Part shown: piece by piece, positions 16,979 through 25,368 of the stretch
Layout: every line of letters begins with the position of its first letter
Numbering within the stretch: the stretch's first letter is position 1
Assembly (NCBI GenBank): GCA_964539025.1
Contig: CAZIFA010000001.1
Coordinates: forward strand, 434,001 to 498,000
DNA: 64,000 nt
Source of the DNA: Micavibrio_A sp964539025
Lineage (GTDB): Bacteria > Pseudomonadota > Alphaproteobacteria > Micavibrionales > Micavibrionaceae
Direction: 5' to 3'
The notes under the pieces: model-generated
The model's input: the letters and a program-made list of their open reading frames with translations, nothing else
The model's database searches: none
What the model was told of the DNA's origin: nothing
Program-made: the position numbers and the translations under genes

Positions 16979-17504
16979 AATATGAGAGAATCTCGTCGAC
17001 AACGACGGCGAGCGGTGCAGTGGCGTCGATGACGACACCGCATTTCGGGATATCTTCTTTCGTTCGATGCAATCGTGCAACGAGCGCCTTTTCTTCCGGC
17101 TTTCCGCCGAAGTCTGTCGGGTCCAGCGCCACGCGCTCATCCATTCGCCGAAACAATTCATTAACGTCGCGGACTTCAAGAATAAAAACGCCGTCAAATA
17201 AATCAATAAAGTGATGGAAATTTCTGGAGCCGCCGCAAAAGAAAGAGATTGGTCTGCTGTGATCGGCGATCACGGATTTGACTTTGCCTATATCCCAGAG
17301 CAGATGCTCCTGCCGCCATATGGCCTTGTCAATTTCGTTCTCGTGGACAGGTTCAACCAACGGCTCACCCGTCTTTGGATCGCCCCGATACTTTAACTCC
17401 CGGTCACCATGAATGACGTGGTATCCGCGCCGCTGTAGTTCTTCAGCCACCGTGGTTTTGCCGGTGCCGGAAACGCCTTCGATTAAATAGTTTTTGACGC
17501 CCAT
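16962..17504 (-). CDS. P-loop nucleotide kinase-like protein (AAA_33/AAA_18 type)
   Basis: 180 residues. It begins MGVKNYLIEGVSGTGKTTVAEEL with a clear Walker A loop (GVSGTGKT) and looks like a small stand-alone kinase of the nucleoside/gluconate/adenylate kinase fold. The later part has the LID-like region (FRRMDERVALDPTDFGGKPEEK, LVARLHRTKED). The substrate is unknown. The final residues CHPPA and the stop are supplied by the palindromic repeat at 16918-16978, so the original C-terminus may have been replaced by repeat insertion. It is convergent with hppA. Confidence 0.75.
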   Translation of the reverse strand: MGVKNYLIEGVSGTGKTTVAEELQRRGYHVIHGDRELKYRGDPKTGEPLVEPVHENEIDKAIWRQEHLLWDIGKVKSVIADHSRPISFFCGGSRNFHHFIDLFDGVFILEVRDVNELFRRMDERVALDPTDFGGKPEEKALVARLHRTKEDIPKCGVVIDATAPLAVVVDEILSYCHPPA

Positions 17505-17582
17505 TATATTACCCTACGGAGGAATTGCTTTGTGTCAACGTAAAGGTTGGCAGCAGGTCCATTCTTATGTATGGGTTAGCGC

Positions 17583-18830
17583 ATGGCAGATGTATCTCTG
17601 AAAATCACGGATATCGGCTCCAATGGCGATGGGATTGCGCGGCTGGAGTCCGGCGAGGTCGTGTTCGTGCCGTTCGCGGCGACGGGCGATATCGTTATGG
17701 CGGATGTCGTTAAAGACAATGACGGGGTCAATCGCGCGAAGATCAATTCCATCCTTTTGAAGTCGCCGGATCGCGCCACGCCGCCATGCAGGCATTTCGG
17801 CATCTGTGGTGGTTGCGCGCTACAGCACCTTAATGCGTCCGCGTATCAGTCTTTCAAAATGGGGCATGTTTTATCCGCACTGGAAAAGGCGCATATCGAG
17901 ACGCCCGAAGAAATCAATTCGGTGTTTATTACGGATCACACGCGCCGCCGCGCGAACTTTGCCGCCCGCATCGTGAAGGGCAAGGCGATGATCGGATTTC
18001 ACGAACGCAAATCTGCCAATATCCGCGATGTGCCGGATTGCCTGCTGATCACCGAGGATGTGCGCACCGTGATGGAAAAGATCAGGCCATTTCTGCCGGA
18101 CATTGTGGGCGAGGGGAATAAGATCGATATCTTGATCCAGTGCGTTGAAGGTGAGAGTGAAATCGGCCTGACTGGCAAGGTTGCATCGGGTTGGGAGGCG
18201 CAGCAGGCGCTCTCTGACGCGCTGCGCGCCTGCGATGCATCGCGCATTTCCGTTCGTGCCCGTGATTTTGAGGCTTACGAAACCCTGCTGGATGCAAAGC
18301 CGTTCTACAAACGCTTTGGCGATCTGACGATCAATCTTGCGCCCGGCGCGTTCCTGCAACCCAGTGCAGAAGGGGAGCAGGCGCTGGTGCAATCGGTGGT
18401 GCAGGAGATCGGCAATGCTAGTAAGATCGCCGATCTGTTCTGCGGCAATGGCACGTTCACGGGATCGGTGATAAACGGGCGTGAAGTCATCGCCGTCGAT
18501 TCCGCAGGTGATGCGATTGCGTCTCTCAGTGCCGCAGGCGTCAATGCGGTTCAGCGCAACCTGTTCAAGGAGCCGATGAACGAGGCCGAGTTGTCAGGAT
18601 GCGATGTTGTCATTCTCGATCCGCCGAGGGCCGGTGCATCGACGCAATGCGCGCGTCTCGCTTACAGCGATGTGTCCAAGATCGTCTATGTGTCCTGCAA
18701 TCCTCAGAGCTTTGCGAAGGATGCCGCTGCGTTGATCGAGGGTGGGTATGCATTGCGGAGGTTGACCATCGTGGATCAGTTCATATGGTCCACGCACACG
18801 GAGCTTGTCGGCTTGTTCGAGCGATCCTAG
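17583..18830 (+). CDS. 23S rRNA (uracil) methyltransferase, TrmA/RlmC/RlmD family
   Basis: 415 residues from ATG 17583. An N-terminal TRAM RNA-binding domain (about residues 3-58) is followed by iron-sulfur cysteines (CRHFGICGGCALQH, with a fourth in RDVPDCLLI), a SAM-binding Rossmann domain (IADLFCGNGTFTGSVINGREVIAVD), and the catalytic ILDPPRAG plus VYVSCNPQSFAKDA with the nucleophilic cysteine. It methylates C5 of a uridine in 23S rRNA or tRNA; the exact position cannot be told. Its TAG shares bases with the convergent bamE stop. Confidence 0.9.
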   Translation: MADVSLKITDIGSNGDGIARLESGEVVFVPFAATGDIVMADVVKDNDGVNRAKINSILLKSPDRATPPCRHFGICGGCALQHLNASAYQSFKMGHVLSALEKAHIETPEEINSVFITDHTRRRANFAARIVKGKAMIGFHERKSANIRDVPDCLLITEDVRTVMEKIRPFLPDIVGEGNKIDILIQCVEGESEIGLTGKVASGWEAQQALSDALRACDASRISVRARDFEAYETLLDAKPFYKRFGDLTINLAPGAFLQPSAEGEQALVQSVVQEIGNASKIADLFCGNGTFTGSVINGREVIAVDSAGDAIASLSAAGVNAVQRNLFKEPMNEAELSGCDVVILDPPRAGASTQCARLAYSDVSKIVYVSCNPQSFAKDAAALIEGGYALRRLTIVDQFIWSTHTELVGLFERS

Positions 18831-19282
18831 CGATTACCCGCAGTGGATGCAGCGCTTTCCTTGGGCTTGTTGAAACGTCCGACATTGCCGAGCAGTTGTT
18901 GCATGACGGTGATTTCATTGCCGCTGGTTGGCGTTTTGCGACGGACATGCGGCACGTCGATGTTTTCCGCATCCACCTTGTCGATGGCTTCGACGACACC
19001 TTCCTGATTGAAGGCGACGACGACGATTTTCTTATCGATGACCTTGGGATCGAATATCCCGGTCTTTTCGGTTTTCTGGCCGATGTAATACCAGACATTG
19101 TCATCAAACGGCGCCACCGTGGTCGGCGAACCCATCGATTGCAGGACACTGGTCCGCGTGCTCACGCCCGGAACGATTTCGGCCATCCGGAAGTCTTCCA
19201 CGATATTGCCGCGCGTTGCCTGCGTCGGCGTACAGGCGGTCAGTGCAAGGAGCAGTGATGCCAGAAGACCTATACGTTTCAT
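18827..19282 (-). CDS. bamE: Outer membrane protein assembly factor BamE (lipoprotein)
   Basis: 151 residues. A signal peptide with lipobox LTAC (Cys18) marks it as a lipoprotein. The SmpA/OmlA domain follows: MAEIVPGVSTRTSVLQSMGSPTTVAPFDDNVWYYIGQ, the typical G-x-S-T..V...GSP pattern. It is a part of the BAM complex that inserts beta-barrels in the outer membrane. A low-complexity tail (SAASTAGNR) closes the protein. Its ATG overlaps the stop of the upstream secreted-protein gene (TGATG), so the two form an operon. Confidence 0.92.
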   Translation of the reverse strand: MKRIGLLASLLLALTACTPTQATRGNIVEDFRMAEIVPGVSTRTSVLQSMGSPTTVAPFDDNVWYYIGQKTEKTGIFDPKVIDKKIVVVAFNQEGVVEAIDKVDAENIDVPHVRRKTPTSGNEITVMQQLLGNVGRFNKPKESAASTAGNR

Positions 19283-19671
19283 CAGCGTCCGCCCGTCGTT
19301 GAAAGCTGGTCGGAGACAATGCCGCTGATGGATTTACCGCGACCGCCATTGTTGAAAGAGTTGTTTAGCTGGTATGGTGCGCTCGGGCTATCTTCCCTGA
19401 TGCGATCCTGTCGTTCGCAATCGAGACCGCACAGAATGCCCGATCCTTTATATCTATCGTTTCCAAATCTGGGTGTGGCGTTATCATCTCTTCTTGCGTT
19501 GCTGAAACTGGGTTTGCGGGAATTGTCTTCGGCGTCCCTGAAGGTGGACCTGAACCCATATCTGTCCTCCTGCGCGCTGGCGGGCAGGGCGGCGAAGCCG
19601 GTGCATGTTAGTATCAATGTCAATAAGGTGATGCTTTTCCACATGGGCCGTATTTTCTGTTTTTCCGCCAT
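19282..19671 (-). CDS. Unknown small exported protein upstream of bamE
   Basis: 129 residues; a second ATG ten codons in is also possible as start, and neither has a clear ribosome binding site. A signal peptide is visible (about residues 12-33, ending ASAQ). The mature part is polar and low in structure, rich in D, R, N and S, with two cysteines (GILCGLDCERQD). No family is recognised. Its end overlaps the bamE start, so a link with the cell envelope is plausible but unproven. Confidence 0.65.
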   Translation of the reverse strand: MAEKQKIRPMWKSITLLTLILTCTGFAALPASAQEDRYGFRSTFRDAEDNSRKPSFSNARRDDNATPRFGNDRYKGSGILCGLDCERQDRIREDSPSAPYQLNNSFNNGGRGKSISGIVSDQLSTTGGR

Positions 19672-19706
19672 TTAAGTCAATTGTAATTCCCGCGCGGACT
19701 TATTAT

Positions 19707-20270
19707 ATGTATATCCCGATGATGAGATGGTTTCAGGACAGGAAGAGCCGCAAGGAAGCCGCCGCGCGCCTTTATGACACGGTGGTGGCGCAATCGCGGC
19801 TGCCTGTGTTTTATGATCGGTTTGGCATCGCCGACACGATTGACGGGCGGTTCGATTTGATCATCCTGCATGTCTTTTTGATGGTGAATCGTATGGGCCA
19901 ACTGGGACCGGGCGGGCGCAAGTTGTCGCAAGCGTTGTTCGATCGCATGTTCAAGACGATGGAGCCATCCTTGCGTGAGATGGGCATCGGCGATTTGGGC
20001 ATCCCCAAGCACATGAAGAAGATGATGAAGGCGTTCAACGGGCGTCTGCATGTCTATCACGATGCGTTTGAGAGTGGTGCGGATTTGCAAAGTGCGATTG
20101 CCCGCAATATCTATCGTACGGACACGCTTTCAAACGACAGCGCCGAGATGACGCGTTATGCGCTGGCGAGCCGTGATGCGTTCGCGGGTCTGGCCCTGAA
20201 CGATTTTTTGAATGGCGCGGTGTCTTTCCCGGATATCGCGTTTGAATATAGGGAGGCGGCCCGTGCCTAA
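19707..20270 (+). CDS. Ubiquinol-cytochrome c chaperone (CBP3/UqCC family)
   Basis: 187 residues. The family pattern is clear: EAAARLYDTVVAQSRLPVFYDRFGIADTIDGRFDLIILHVFLMVNRM, then QALFDRMFKTMEPSLREMGIGDLGIPKHMKKMMKAFNGRL and YHDAF. This family, shared by mitochondria and alphaproteobacteria, helps assembly of the cytochrome bc1 complex. The next gene (yceD) starts inside its last codons, so they are coupled. It is divergent from the bamE operon with only 35 bases between starts. Confidence 0.9.
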   Translation: MYIPMMRWFQDRKSRKEAAARLYDTVVAQSRLPVFYDRFGIADTIDGRFDLIILHVFLMVNRMGQLGPGGRKLSQALFDRMFKTMEPSLREMGIGDLGIPKHMKKMMKAFNGRLHVYHDAFESGADLQSAIARNIYRTDTLSNDSAEMTRYALASRDAFAGLALNDFLNGAVSFPDIAFEYREAARA

Positions 20271-20856
20271 GAACTATAAAGATGGGGGAAAGACCGAGTG
20301 GTCTTATCTCATCAATATCGATGATGTTCGAAGCGATCCGAAGACCTTCACGTTCAAGCCTTCGGAGCGTGAGCGCATCGATGTGGCAAGACGGCTCGGC
20401 CTGATTTCCATCGAGAGCGCGGAAGCGAGCGTGACGTTGCAGCGCGCGAGCGGCGGCGTGATCCATGCGATGGGCGTCATCCGTGCCGACGTGACCCAGA
20501 ATTGCGTCGTCACCATGGCGCCGTTGCCCGTGCATATTGAGGACGAATTTGAAGGATGGTATGGCAACAAGGACCAAGCCGTATCGTTCGCCAAGGCGCG
20601 CAATGAGCGCGAGGTCAAATTGTCGCAGGCCGAGATCGAGATTCTGGAAGAGAGCGTCGATCCCGAGCCGGTCGTGAACGGCAAGATCGATATCGGCGAG
20701 TTGGCGACCCAGTATCTGAGCCTCGCGCTCGACCCGTATCCGCATTCCGAAGGGGCGACGTATGAGTTCGGCCCGCCCGATGAGAAGAAGGGCGAGGGAG
20801 CCAAACTTCGCAAAAGCCCGTTCGAGGCGCTCAAGGACTGGAAAGAGAAGCGGTAG
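20263..20856 (+). CDS. yceD: YceD/DUF177 family protein
   Basis: 197 residues from GTG 20263, chosen because GGGAGGC lies 5 bases upstream; it overlaps the chaperone gene by 8 bases. The DUF177 signature is seen in the centre and C-terminal part (QNCVVTMAPLPVHIEDEFE, later DIGELATQYLSLALDPYPHSEG). YceD proteins are linked to 23S rRNA accumulation and are usually encoded next to rpmF; here rpmF follows after a gap of about 440 bases that contains a repeat. There is no signal peptide. Confidence 0.88.
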   Translation: MPKNYKDGGKTEWSYLINIDDVRSDPKTFTFKPSERERIDVARRLGLISIESAEASVTLQRASGGVIHAMGVIRADVTQNCVVTMAPLPVHIEDEFEGWYGNKDQAVSFAKARNEREVKLSQAEIEILEESVDPEPVVNGKIDIGELATQYLSLALDPYPHSEGATYEFGPPDEKKGEGAKLRKSPFEALKDWKEKR

Positions 20857-21294
20857 GGTATTTTCCCGAATACTGTTTTGTTCAGTTCGTTCCACGGAAT
20901 TTGAAAGTGCGGGGTGAATTTGTCTAGTTCGTTTTGCGTGGATTTTTTCACGGCGCGGTAAATTTTGGTCAGAATTAACTACTCTGTTGTCATCCCCGAG
21001 GCCTGCCGCAGGCAGGCACAAACGTCGGGGATCCAGAAAGAGCGCGGCTTTGCCGCGCACGTTTTTATGGACTGGACCCCCGCCTACGCGGGGGTGACAA
21101 GAGGGAGTGCGGGGGTGACAGGGGTGGGAATAACGTTGGGTCCGGGCGGTTGTAAAGGGCATTTTGTATTATAGGAATTAATTCATAATTTGTCAAGAAA
21201 TTTGCTGGTTCGCCCCGGTTTTTAATGTTTTCCTTGCTTTGGGGCCGGATTTTCGTTATCACCACCTCCAGAATTCAAATTAAGGATTAAGACC
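20857..21294. other. Intergenic region between yceD and rpmF
   Basis: 438 bases without a gene. It holds the 110-base composite repeat at 20989-21098 and, near its end, a weak promoter candidate (TTGCTT 21234-21239, 16 bases, TTATCA 21256-21261) that could drive rpmF-plsX-fabH. The first 130 bases are AT-rich with no feature I can name. Confidence 0.6.
20989..21098. repeat. Composite 110-base palindromic repeat (copy A)
   Basis: It is framed by GTCATCCCCGAGGCCTGCCG on one side and CGGGGGTGAC on the other, with inner hairpins (CTGCCGCAGGCAG, GCGCGGCTTTGCCGCGC, CCCCCGCCTACGCGGGGG). A second copy of equal length lies in reverse orientation at 52801-52910. Confidence 0.88.
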
Positions 21295-21474
21295 ATGGCC
21301 GTACCAAAGCGAAAAACCAGCAAATCCAAGCGCAATATGCGCCGTTCTCACCATGCGCTGACCGCGACAAACTGGAGCGAAGATGCGAAATCCGGCGAAC
21401 CTGTTCGCCGTCACCATGTTGACCTGAAATCCGGCACTTACAAAGGCCGTCAGGTTCTGGAAGCCCGCGACTAA
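21295..21474 (+). CDS. rpmF: 50S ribosomal protein L32
   Basis: 59 residues from ATG 21295, with AAGGATTAAGACC upstream. The N-terminus MAVPKRKTSKSKRNMRRSHH is diagnostic for bacterial L32; the rest is basic and ends GRQVLEARD, as in alphaproteobacteria. There are no zinc-binding cysteines, as is normal for this group. It heads the rpmF-plsX-fabH cluster that joins ribosome synthesis with fatty-acid and phospholipid synthesis. Confidence 0.96.
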   Translation: MAVPKRKTSKSKRNMRRSHHALTATNWSEDAKSGEPVRRHHVDLKSGTYKGRQVLEARD

Positions 21475-21549
21475 TTGACAAACCCCATTCAAGCTGCGAG
21501 TTTTGGTTTAACTTAACCAGGCTCGCAGTTTTTATTTATCCAAACCCTC

Positions 21550-22605
21550 ATGACATATAGCCAGACGATTGCCCTAGACGCGATGGGCGGGGACCACGGG
21601 CCGGACGTTATCGTTCCTGGCGCGGCGCAGGCTTTGGAAAAAATCAGCGGTACGAAATTTATTTTCTTTGGCGATGAGAGCAAAATCGCGCCTGTATTGG
21701 CCAGATATTCCGCGCTCAAGGTCGTGAGCGAGATCGTTCACACCGATAAGAAGATTTCCAGTTCCGATGGCATTTCTGCCGCGATCCGCGCGAGCAAGGA
21801 TTCATCCATGCGTCTGGCTATCGAGGCGGTCAAAGAAGGCCGCGCTGGATCGGTGGTAAGCGCAGGCAACACAGGCGCGTTGATGGCGCTCTCGAAAATG
21901 ATTTTAAAAACACTGCCCGGCATTGATCGCCCGGCGATTGCCAGCATGATGCCGAACGCGAACGGATCGAGCGTGATGTTAGATCTTGGCGCGAACCTCG
22001 AATGCGATGCGCAGGTGTTGGTGCAGTTCGCGCTGCTCGGCGCGGTGTATGCGCGCGTGGTGCGCGATGTTCCGGTTCCGACGGTGGGGATTTTAAATGT
22101 CGGCACCGAAGAATTGAAAGGCCATGAAGAAGTGCGCGAGGCGGCGGCGATTTTGTCGTCGATAAAATTCCACGGCAAATATCATGGCTTTGTCGAAGGC
22201 ACGGATATCACCAAGGGCACGGTCGATGTGATCGTCACCGACGGGTTCTCCGGCAATATCGCGCTCAAAACCGCCGAGGGCGTCGGCAAGCTGACATCGC
22301 AGTTTTTGAAAGATGCGTTTAAATCGGGACCGCTTGCTATGTTGGGATATTTCCTGGCCAGTGGTGCGATGAAGAAATTGAAGGGTCGGCTTGATCCCGC
22401 GAAATATAATGGCGGCATGTTTTTGGGCCTCGATGGTGTTGCGGTGAAAAGCCACGGCAGTTCCAATATCGATGGCACGGAGAATGCCATTTTGGTTGCG
22501 GCCAACCTCGTCCATAACGGATTCAACAAGCGCGTCGCGGCGGAGATTCAAGAAGTCATGGCGCAAGGCGCGCTGCAAAAGCAACCAGAGGCGGCCGCGC
22601 AATGA
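21550..22605 (+). CDS. plsX: Phosphate acyltransferase PlsX
   Basis: 351 residues. It begins with the typical QTIALDAMGGDHGPDVIVPGA, and has SAGNTGALMALSK and GILNVGTEELKGHE, as expected for PlsX, which makes acyl-phosphate from acyl-ACP for phospholipid synthesis. It ends with a Q/A-rich tail. Its stop overlaps the fabH start (ATGA), so the two are translationally coupled. It lies 75 bases after rpmF in the conserved order. Confidence 0.95.
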   Translation: MTYSQTIALDAMGGDHGPDVIVPGAAQALEKISGTKFIFFGDESKIAPVLARYSALKVVSEIVHTDKKISSSDGISAAIRASKDSSMRLAIEAVKEGRAGSVVSAGNTGALMALSKMILKTLPGIDRPAIASMMPNANGSSVMLDLGANLECDAQVLVQFALLGAVYARVVRDVPVPTVGILNVGTEELKGHEEVREAAAILSSIKFHGKYHGFVEGTDITKGTVDVIVTDGFSGNIALKTAEGVGKLTSQFLKDAFKSGPLAMLGYFLASGAMKKLKGRLDPAKYNGGMFLGLDGVAVKSHGSSNIDGTENAILVAANLVHNGFNKRVAAEIQEVMAQGALQKQPEAAAQ

Positions 22606-23564
22606 GCATCCGTAAAGCGTATATATCAGGCACGGGATCGTACCTGCCGGAACGCATCCTGACCAACAAGGACCTCGAAAAAATGGTCGATACCACCGAT
22701 GAGTGGATCGTCCAGAGAAGCGGCATCAAGGAACGCCGCATTGCAGACAAAGACGAGATGACATCCGATATGGCGATTGCGGCGGCCAAGCGCGCGATGG
22801 AAGCCGCCAGCATTACGCCGGACCGGATCAACGCGATTATCGTTGCCACCACGACGCCGGATTCGACGTTTCCGTCCGTTGCTGTAAAAGTGCAAGCGGC
22901 GCTGGGTATCGCGCCGTGCCCTGCGTTCGATGTTCAGGCCGTGTGCAGCGGGTTTGTGTATGCGCTTTCGGCCGCCAATGCGTTTATCCAGAACGGCACG
23001 GCGAGTTGCGTTCTTGTGATCGGCGCGGAGAAAATGTCTTCTATTGTTGACTGGAATGATCGTACGACCTGCGTTTTGTTTGCGGACGGTGCGGGTGCGG
23101 TCATTCTCGAAGATCGCGATGCGCAGCCGGATGAGGGTCTGGGCGGGCAGGGGATACATTCGACGCATATGTATGCGGATGGAAGTCAAAGCGATTTGTT
23201 GTTCTGTGATCGCGGCGCATCGGTCAAGATGGAAGGCAAGGAAGTTTTCAAATACGCGGTCAAATATCTGGCCGAAATCGTTTCCGAAGTTCTGGCGCAA
23301 AATCGCATTCATCCGGACGCTATCGATTGGCTTGTCCCGCATCAGGCGAATATCCGCATCATCGAATCGACGGCCAAGAAGCTCGACATGAGCATGGAAA
23401 AAGTTGTCGTGACGATTGATCGGCATGGGAACACCTCTGCCGCTTCCATTCCCCTCGCGCTCGACGAAGCGGTACGGGACGGTAGAATCAAACGGGGGCA
23501 GATGCTCCTTTTAGAAGCAATGGGCGGCGGTTTGACCTGGGGCGCGGCGTTGCTGCGGTATTAA
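22602..23564 (+). CDS. fabH: 3-oxoacyl-ACP synthase III (FabH)
   Basis: 320 residues. The catalytic triad is visible: Cys115 (FDVQAVCSGFVYAL), His247 (LVPHQANIRI) and Asn277 (DRHGNTSAASIPLAL), plus the N-terminal GTGSYLPERILTN and TTDEWI motifs. It condenses acetyl-CoA (or another primer) with malonyl-ACP to start fatty-acid synthesis. The usual partner ihfA with merR follows, but here the unknown gene at 23618 stands in between. Confidence 0.96.
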   Translation: MSIRKAYISGTGSYLPERILTNKDLEKMVDTTDEWIVQRSGIKERRIADKDEMTSDMAIAAAKRAMEAASITPDRINAIIVATTTPDSTFPSVAVKVQAALGIAPCPAFDVQAVCSGFVYALSAANAFIQNGTASCVLVIGAEKMSSIVDWNDRTTCVLFADGAGAVILEDRDAQPDEGLGGQGIHSTHMYADGSQSDLLFCDRGASVKMEGKEVFKYAVKYLAEIVSEVLAQNRIHPDAIDWLVPHQANIRIIESTAKKLDMSMEKVVVTIDRHGNTSAASIPLALDEAVRDGRIKRGQMLLLEAMGGGLTWGAALLRY

Positions 23565-23582
23565 CCAGTTTTCCTATATTTC

Positions 23583-23611
23583 TTGACTATTTTTTCATAA
23601 TTCTGTAATCA
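23583..23611 (+). promoter_or_regulatory. Sigma-70-like promoter placing the start at the ATG of the next gene
   Basis: TTGACT (23583-23588) and TAATCA (23606-23611) are 17 bases apart. The transcript would start about 7 bases later, at or next to the ATG at 23618, so the mRNA may be leaderless. No ribosome binding site is seen before that ATG. Confidence 0.55.
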
Positions 23612-23617
23612 GGCCCC

Positions 23618-24865
23618 ATGCACGATTATAGAACACATGCCTTTCGGCGCTTTTGGACGATGCAAGGACTGCAGAGTAGAGCCATTATTGCGATGAATAA
23701 TGCGCTCAAGGCAGAAAAATTTTCTATTTATGAGATGGATCAGGAAATATTGGATGACCTGATTGATTTTCATCCTAATTTTGCACATTCGATTCAAAAA
23801 TGCCGCCGCACTGCAGATGCTATCGCTGAAGTGATCGAGAAGCTCGGTGGCGAGCCGGATGTTCCTACTAAAAAACAAACCATTCGAAGTATTTTCAGTT
23901 CAGAGACCAAAAATATCGCAACAAGACCGTTATCGGATCTGGAAGCAAAATATTCTGACCTTAGAATTTTGCAAAAGAAACAAGCGCTCATGCTGGCGTT
24001 GCACATTACGGCAGAATATATCTATCAGGCCAGTGAAGTTAACGTGCCTGTTCCTGAAGCGCATAAACACGCCGAGCTTTTTTTAGGAGGTATAACTAAA
24101 GGTGTTTTAGGCTCTGCGCCGCATCTTTTTTTTGAAATGAAAACCGGATTTATACGTAATGCCTTGTTGCGCGATGAGGATATGCTTCTCTTCTTGCAAG
24201 ACGATCATATTCCACCGGAAAGATATGACGAAATACCGCCACTTTTTGAGCGGCACACCAAAATGGTTGAAGTCAATCTTAAGAAAGCGTTCGGAATAAC
24301 GCTGGCAAACAGCCCGCCTGTTCTAATAAAAGATTTGGGCGGCCCAACGATTTATGGCCGGGCGTATAGCAAGAATACTTCGCTTTTAACCGAGATATAT
24401 AAAAGGGAGGAAGCGAGGAGATTGGAAGAAAACCCTTATTCAATCGGGATCTCACCAGCAGCATTAGAAAAGGGGCCGAGTTTTGCTTACCTTGCTCATG
24501 CGCATGAACTGACCCATGTCATGGATTTTGAAATAATGCATAAGCTGGCGCGACATGAGCTCGATATTGAACCGCGTGATTCGCACAACGATGGCTTTAG
24601 CGGTTATCTGAAATTCACCGCTAATTATTACGAAGATCAAAGAGAGCTGCTTTTTCTGCAAGGCACGTACCGTTCGTTTCTTCCCTATAATCTCTTCCCG
24701 GCAGAACGTATGGTTTGGGATCAACATGCGCATATTGAAAAATTTGTCAAAGACGCTGCAGACGATTATCGCGAGAAAGTACTCCGCTGCCCGGTCAACA
24801 CGACTGTAAACCGGGTAACATTAGCCGCCATATCCGCCCTGTCCGCGCCGTTGCCCAGAATCTAG
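23618..24865 (+). CDS. Putative zinc metallopeptidase-like protein of unknown family
   Basis: 415 residues; I cannot assign a family. Residues near 294-298 read HELTH in the context LAHAHELTHVMDFE, the HExxH zinc motif of zincin peptidases. About 45 residues later comes NYYEDQRELLF, which could give a third metal-binding Glu, though this is not certain. There is no signal peptide or clear membrane segment, so it is probably cytoplasmic. It has lower GC than its neighbours and separates fabH from ihfA, which are usually adjacent, suggesting later insertion. A leaderless transcript is possible. Confidence 0.6.
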   Translation: MHDYRTHAFRRFWTMQGLQSRAIIAMNNALKAEKFSIYEMDQEILDDLIDFHPNFAHSIQKCRRTADAIAEVIEKLGGEPDVPTKKQTIRSIFSSETKNIATRPLSDLEAKYSDLRILQKKQALMLALHITAEYIYQASEVNVPVPEAHKHAELFLGGITKGVLGSAPHLFFEMKTGFIRNALLRDEDMLLFLQDDHIPPERYDEIPPLFERHTKMVEVNLKKAFGITLANSPPVLIKDLGGPTIYGRAYSKNTSLLTEIYKREEARRLEENPYSIGISPAALEKGPSFAYLAHAHELTHVMDFEIMHKLARHELDIEPRDSHNDGFSGYLKFTANYYEDQRELLFLQGTYRSFLPYNLFPAERMVWDQHAHIEKFVKDAADDYREKVLRCPVNTTVNRVTLAAISALSAPLPRI

Positions 24866-24915
24866 CTATTAGCCGAAGATTGAGGTTTTAAAAGGGGTTT
24901 CGGGCGTTTTTTTGG

Positions 24916-24943
24916 CTGGACCCCCGCCTTCGCGGGGGTGACA
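24916..24943. repeat. Short palindromic repeat (CCCCCGCC..GGGGGTGAC module)
   Basis: The 28-base module CTGGACCCCCGCC..GCGGGGGTGAC equals the right third of the composite repeat at 20989-21098. Further on, GAGGGGTGG/CCGCCCCTTTTT (about 24947-24975) forms a terminator-like hairpin before the ihfA promoter. Confidence 0.7.
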
Positions 24944-24975
24944 GGAGAGGGGTGGACAATTTCCGCCCCTTTTTA

Positions 24976-25004
24976 TTGACCCTTTGATTTCAAAGGGTTA
25001 TAAT
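24976..25004 (+). promoter_or_regulatory. Strong sigma-70-type promoter of ihfA
   Basis: TTGACC (24976-24981) and a perfect TATAAT (24999-25004) are separated by exactly 17 bases. The start site would be near 25011, giving a leader of about 23 bases to the ihfA ATG at 25034. Confidence 0.85.
24979..24998. promoter_or_regulatory. Operator-like palindrome inside the ihfA promoter spacer
   Basis: ACCCTTTGA and TCAAAGGGT are perfect reverse complements with a 2-base centre. The site fills the spacer between the -35 and -10 boxes, so a bound protein would block RNA polymerase. The binding protein is not known; the adjacent MerR-type gene is a candidate, since MerR proteins bind within the spacer. 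Confidence 0.7.
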
Positions 25005-25033
25005 GGGACATACCCAATGAAAGGATGCCCGCC

Positions 25034-25330
25034 ATGAGCGAACGCACACTGACAAGAGCCGATTTGGCCGAATCTGTTTATGAACAGGTCGGGCTTTCGC
25101 GCAACGAATCCTCCGACCTCGTCGAACAGGTCTTAGATGAAGTCATGAACGCATTGATTTCTGGGGAAAACGTTAAGTTGTCCTCATTCGGCAGCTTTGC
25201 GATCCGCGAAAAAGGTGAAAGGATCGGTCGTAACCCCAAAACGGGTGTTGAAGTTCCGATTACGCCGCGACGCGTTCTGGTATTCAGAGCAAGCCACGTT
25301 CTGAAAGACAGGATCAGCAAAGGGGCGTAA
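25034..25330 (+). CDS. ihfA: Integration host factor, alpha subunit
   Basis: 98 residues from ATG 25034; AAGGA at 25021-25025 lies at the right distance, better than for ATG 25025. The protein is a typical HU/IHF fold with LTRADLAESVYEQVGLSRNE, KLSSFGSFAIREKGERIGRNPKTG and ITPRRVLVFRAS. It bends DNA for recombination, replication and gene control, together with IhfB. It precedes a MerR-family gene as usual in alphaproteobacteria. Confidence 0.95.
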   Translation: MSERTLTRADLAESVYEQVGLSRNESSDLVEQVLDEVMNALISGENVKLSSFGSFAIREKGERIGRNPKTGVEVPITPRRVLVFRASHVLKDRISKGA

Positions 25331-25368
25331 CCCTTTAAGATAACCTGTCTATTTTCGAAAGTGGTAAT

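Noticed and set aside
20035..21162. 375-codon minus-strand frame across the chaperone, yceD and a repeat
   Set aside because: It crosses two real genes and a palindromic repeat and has low-complexity composition.
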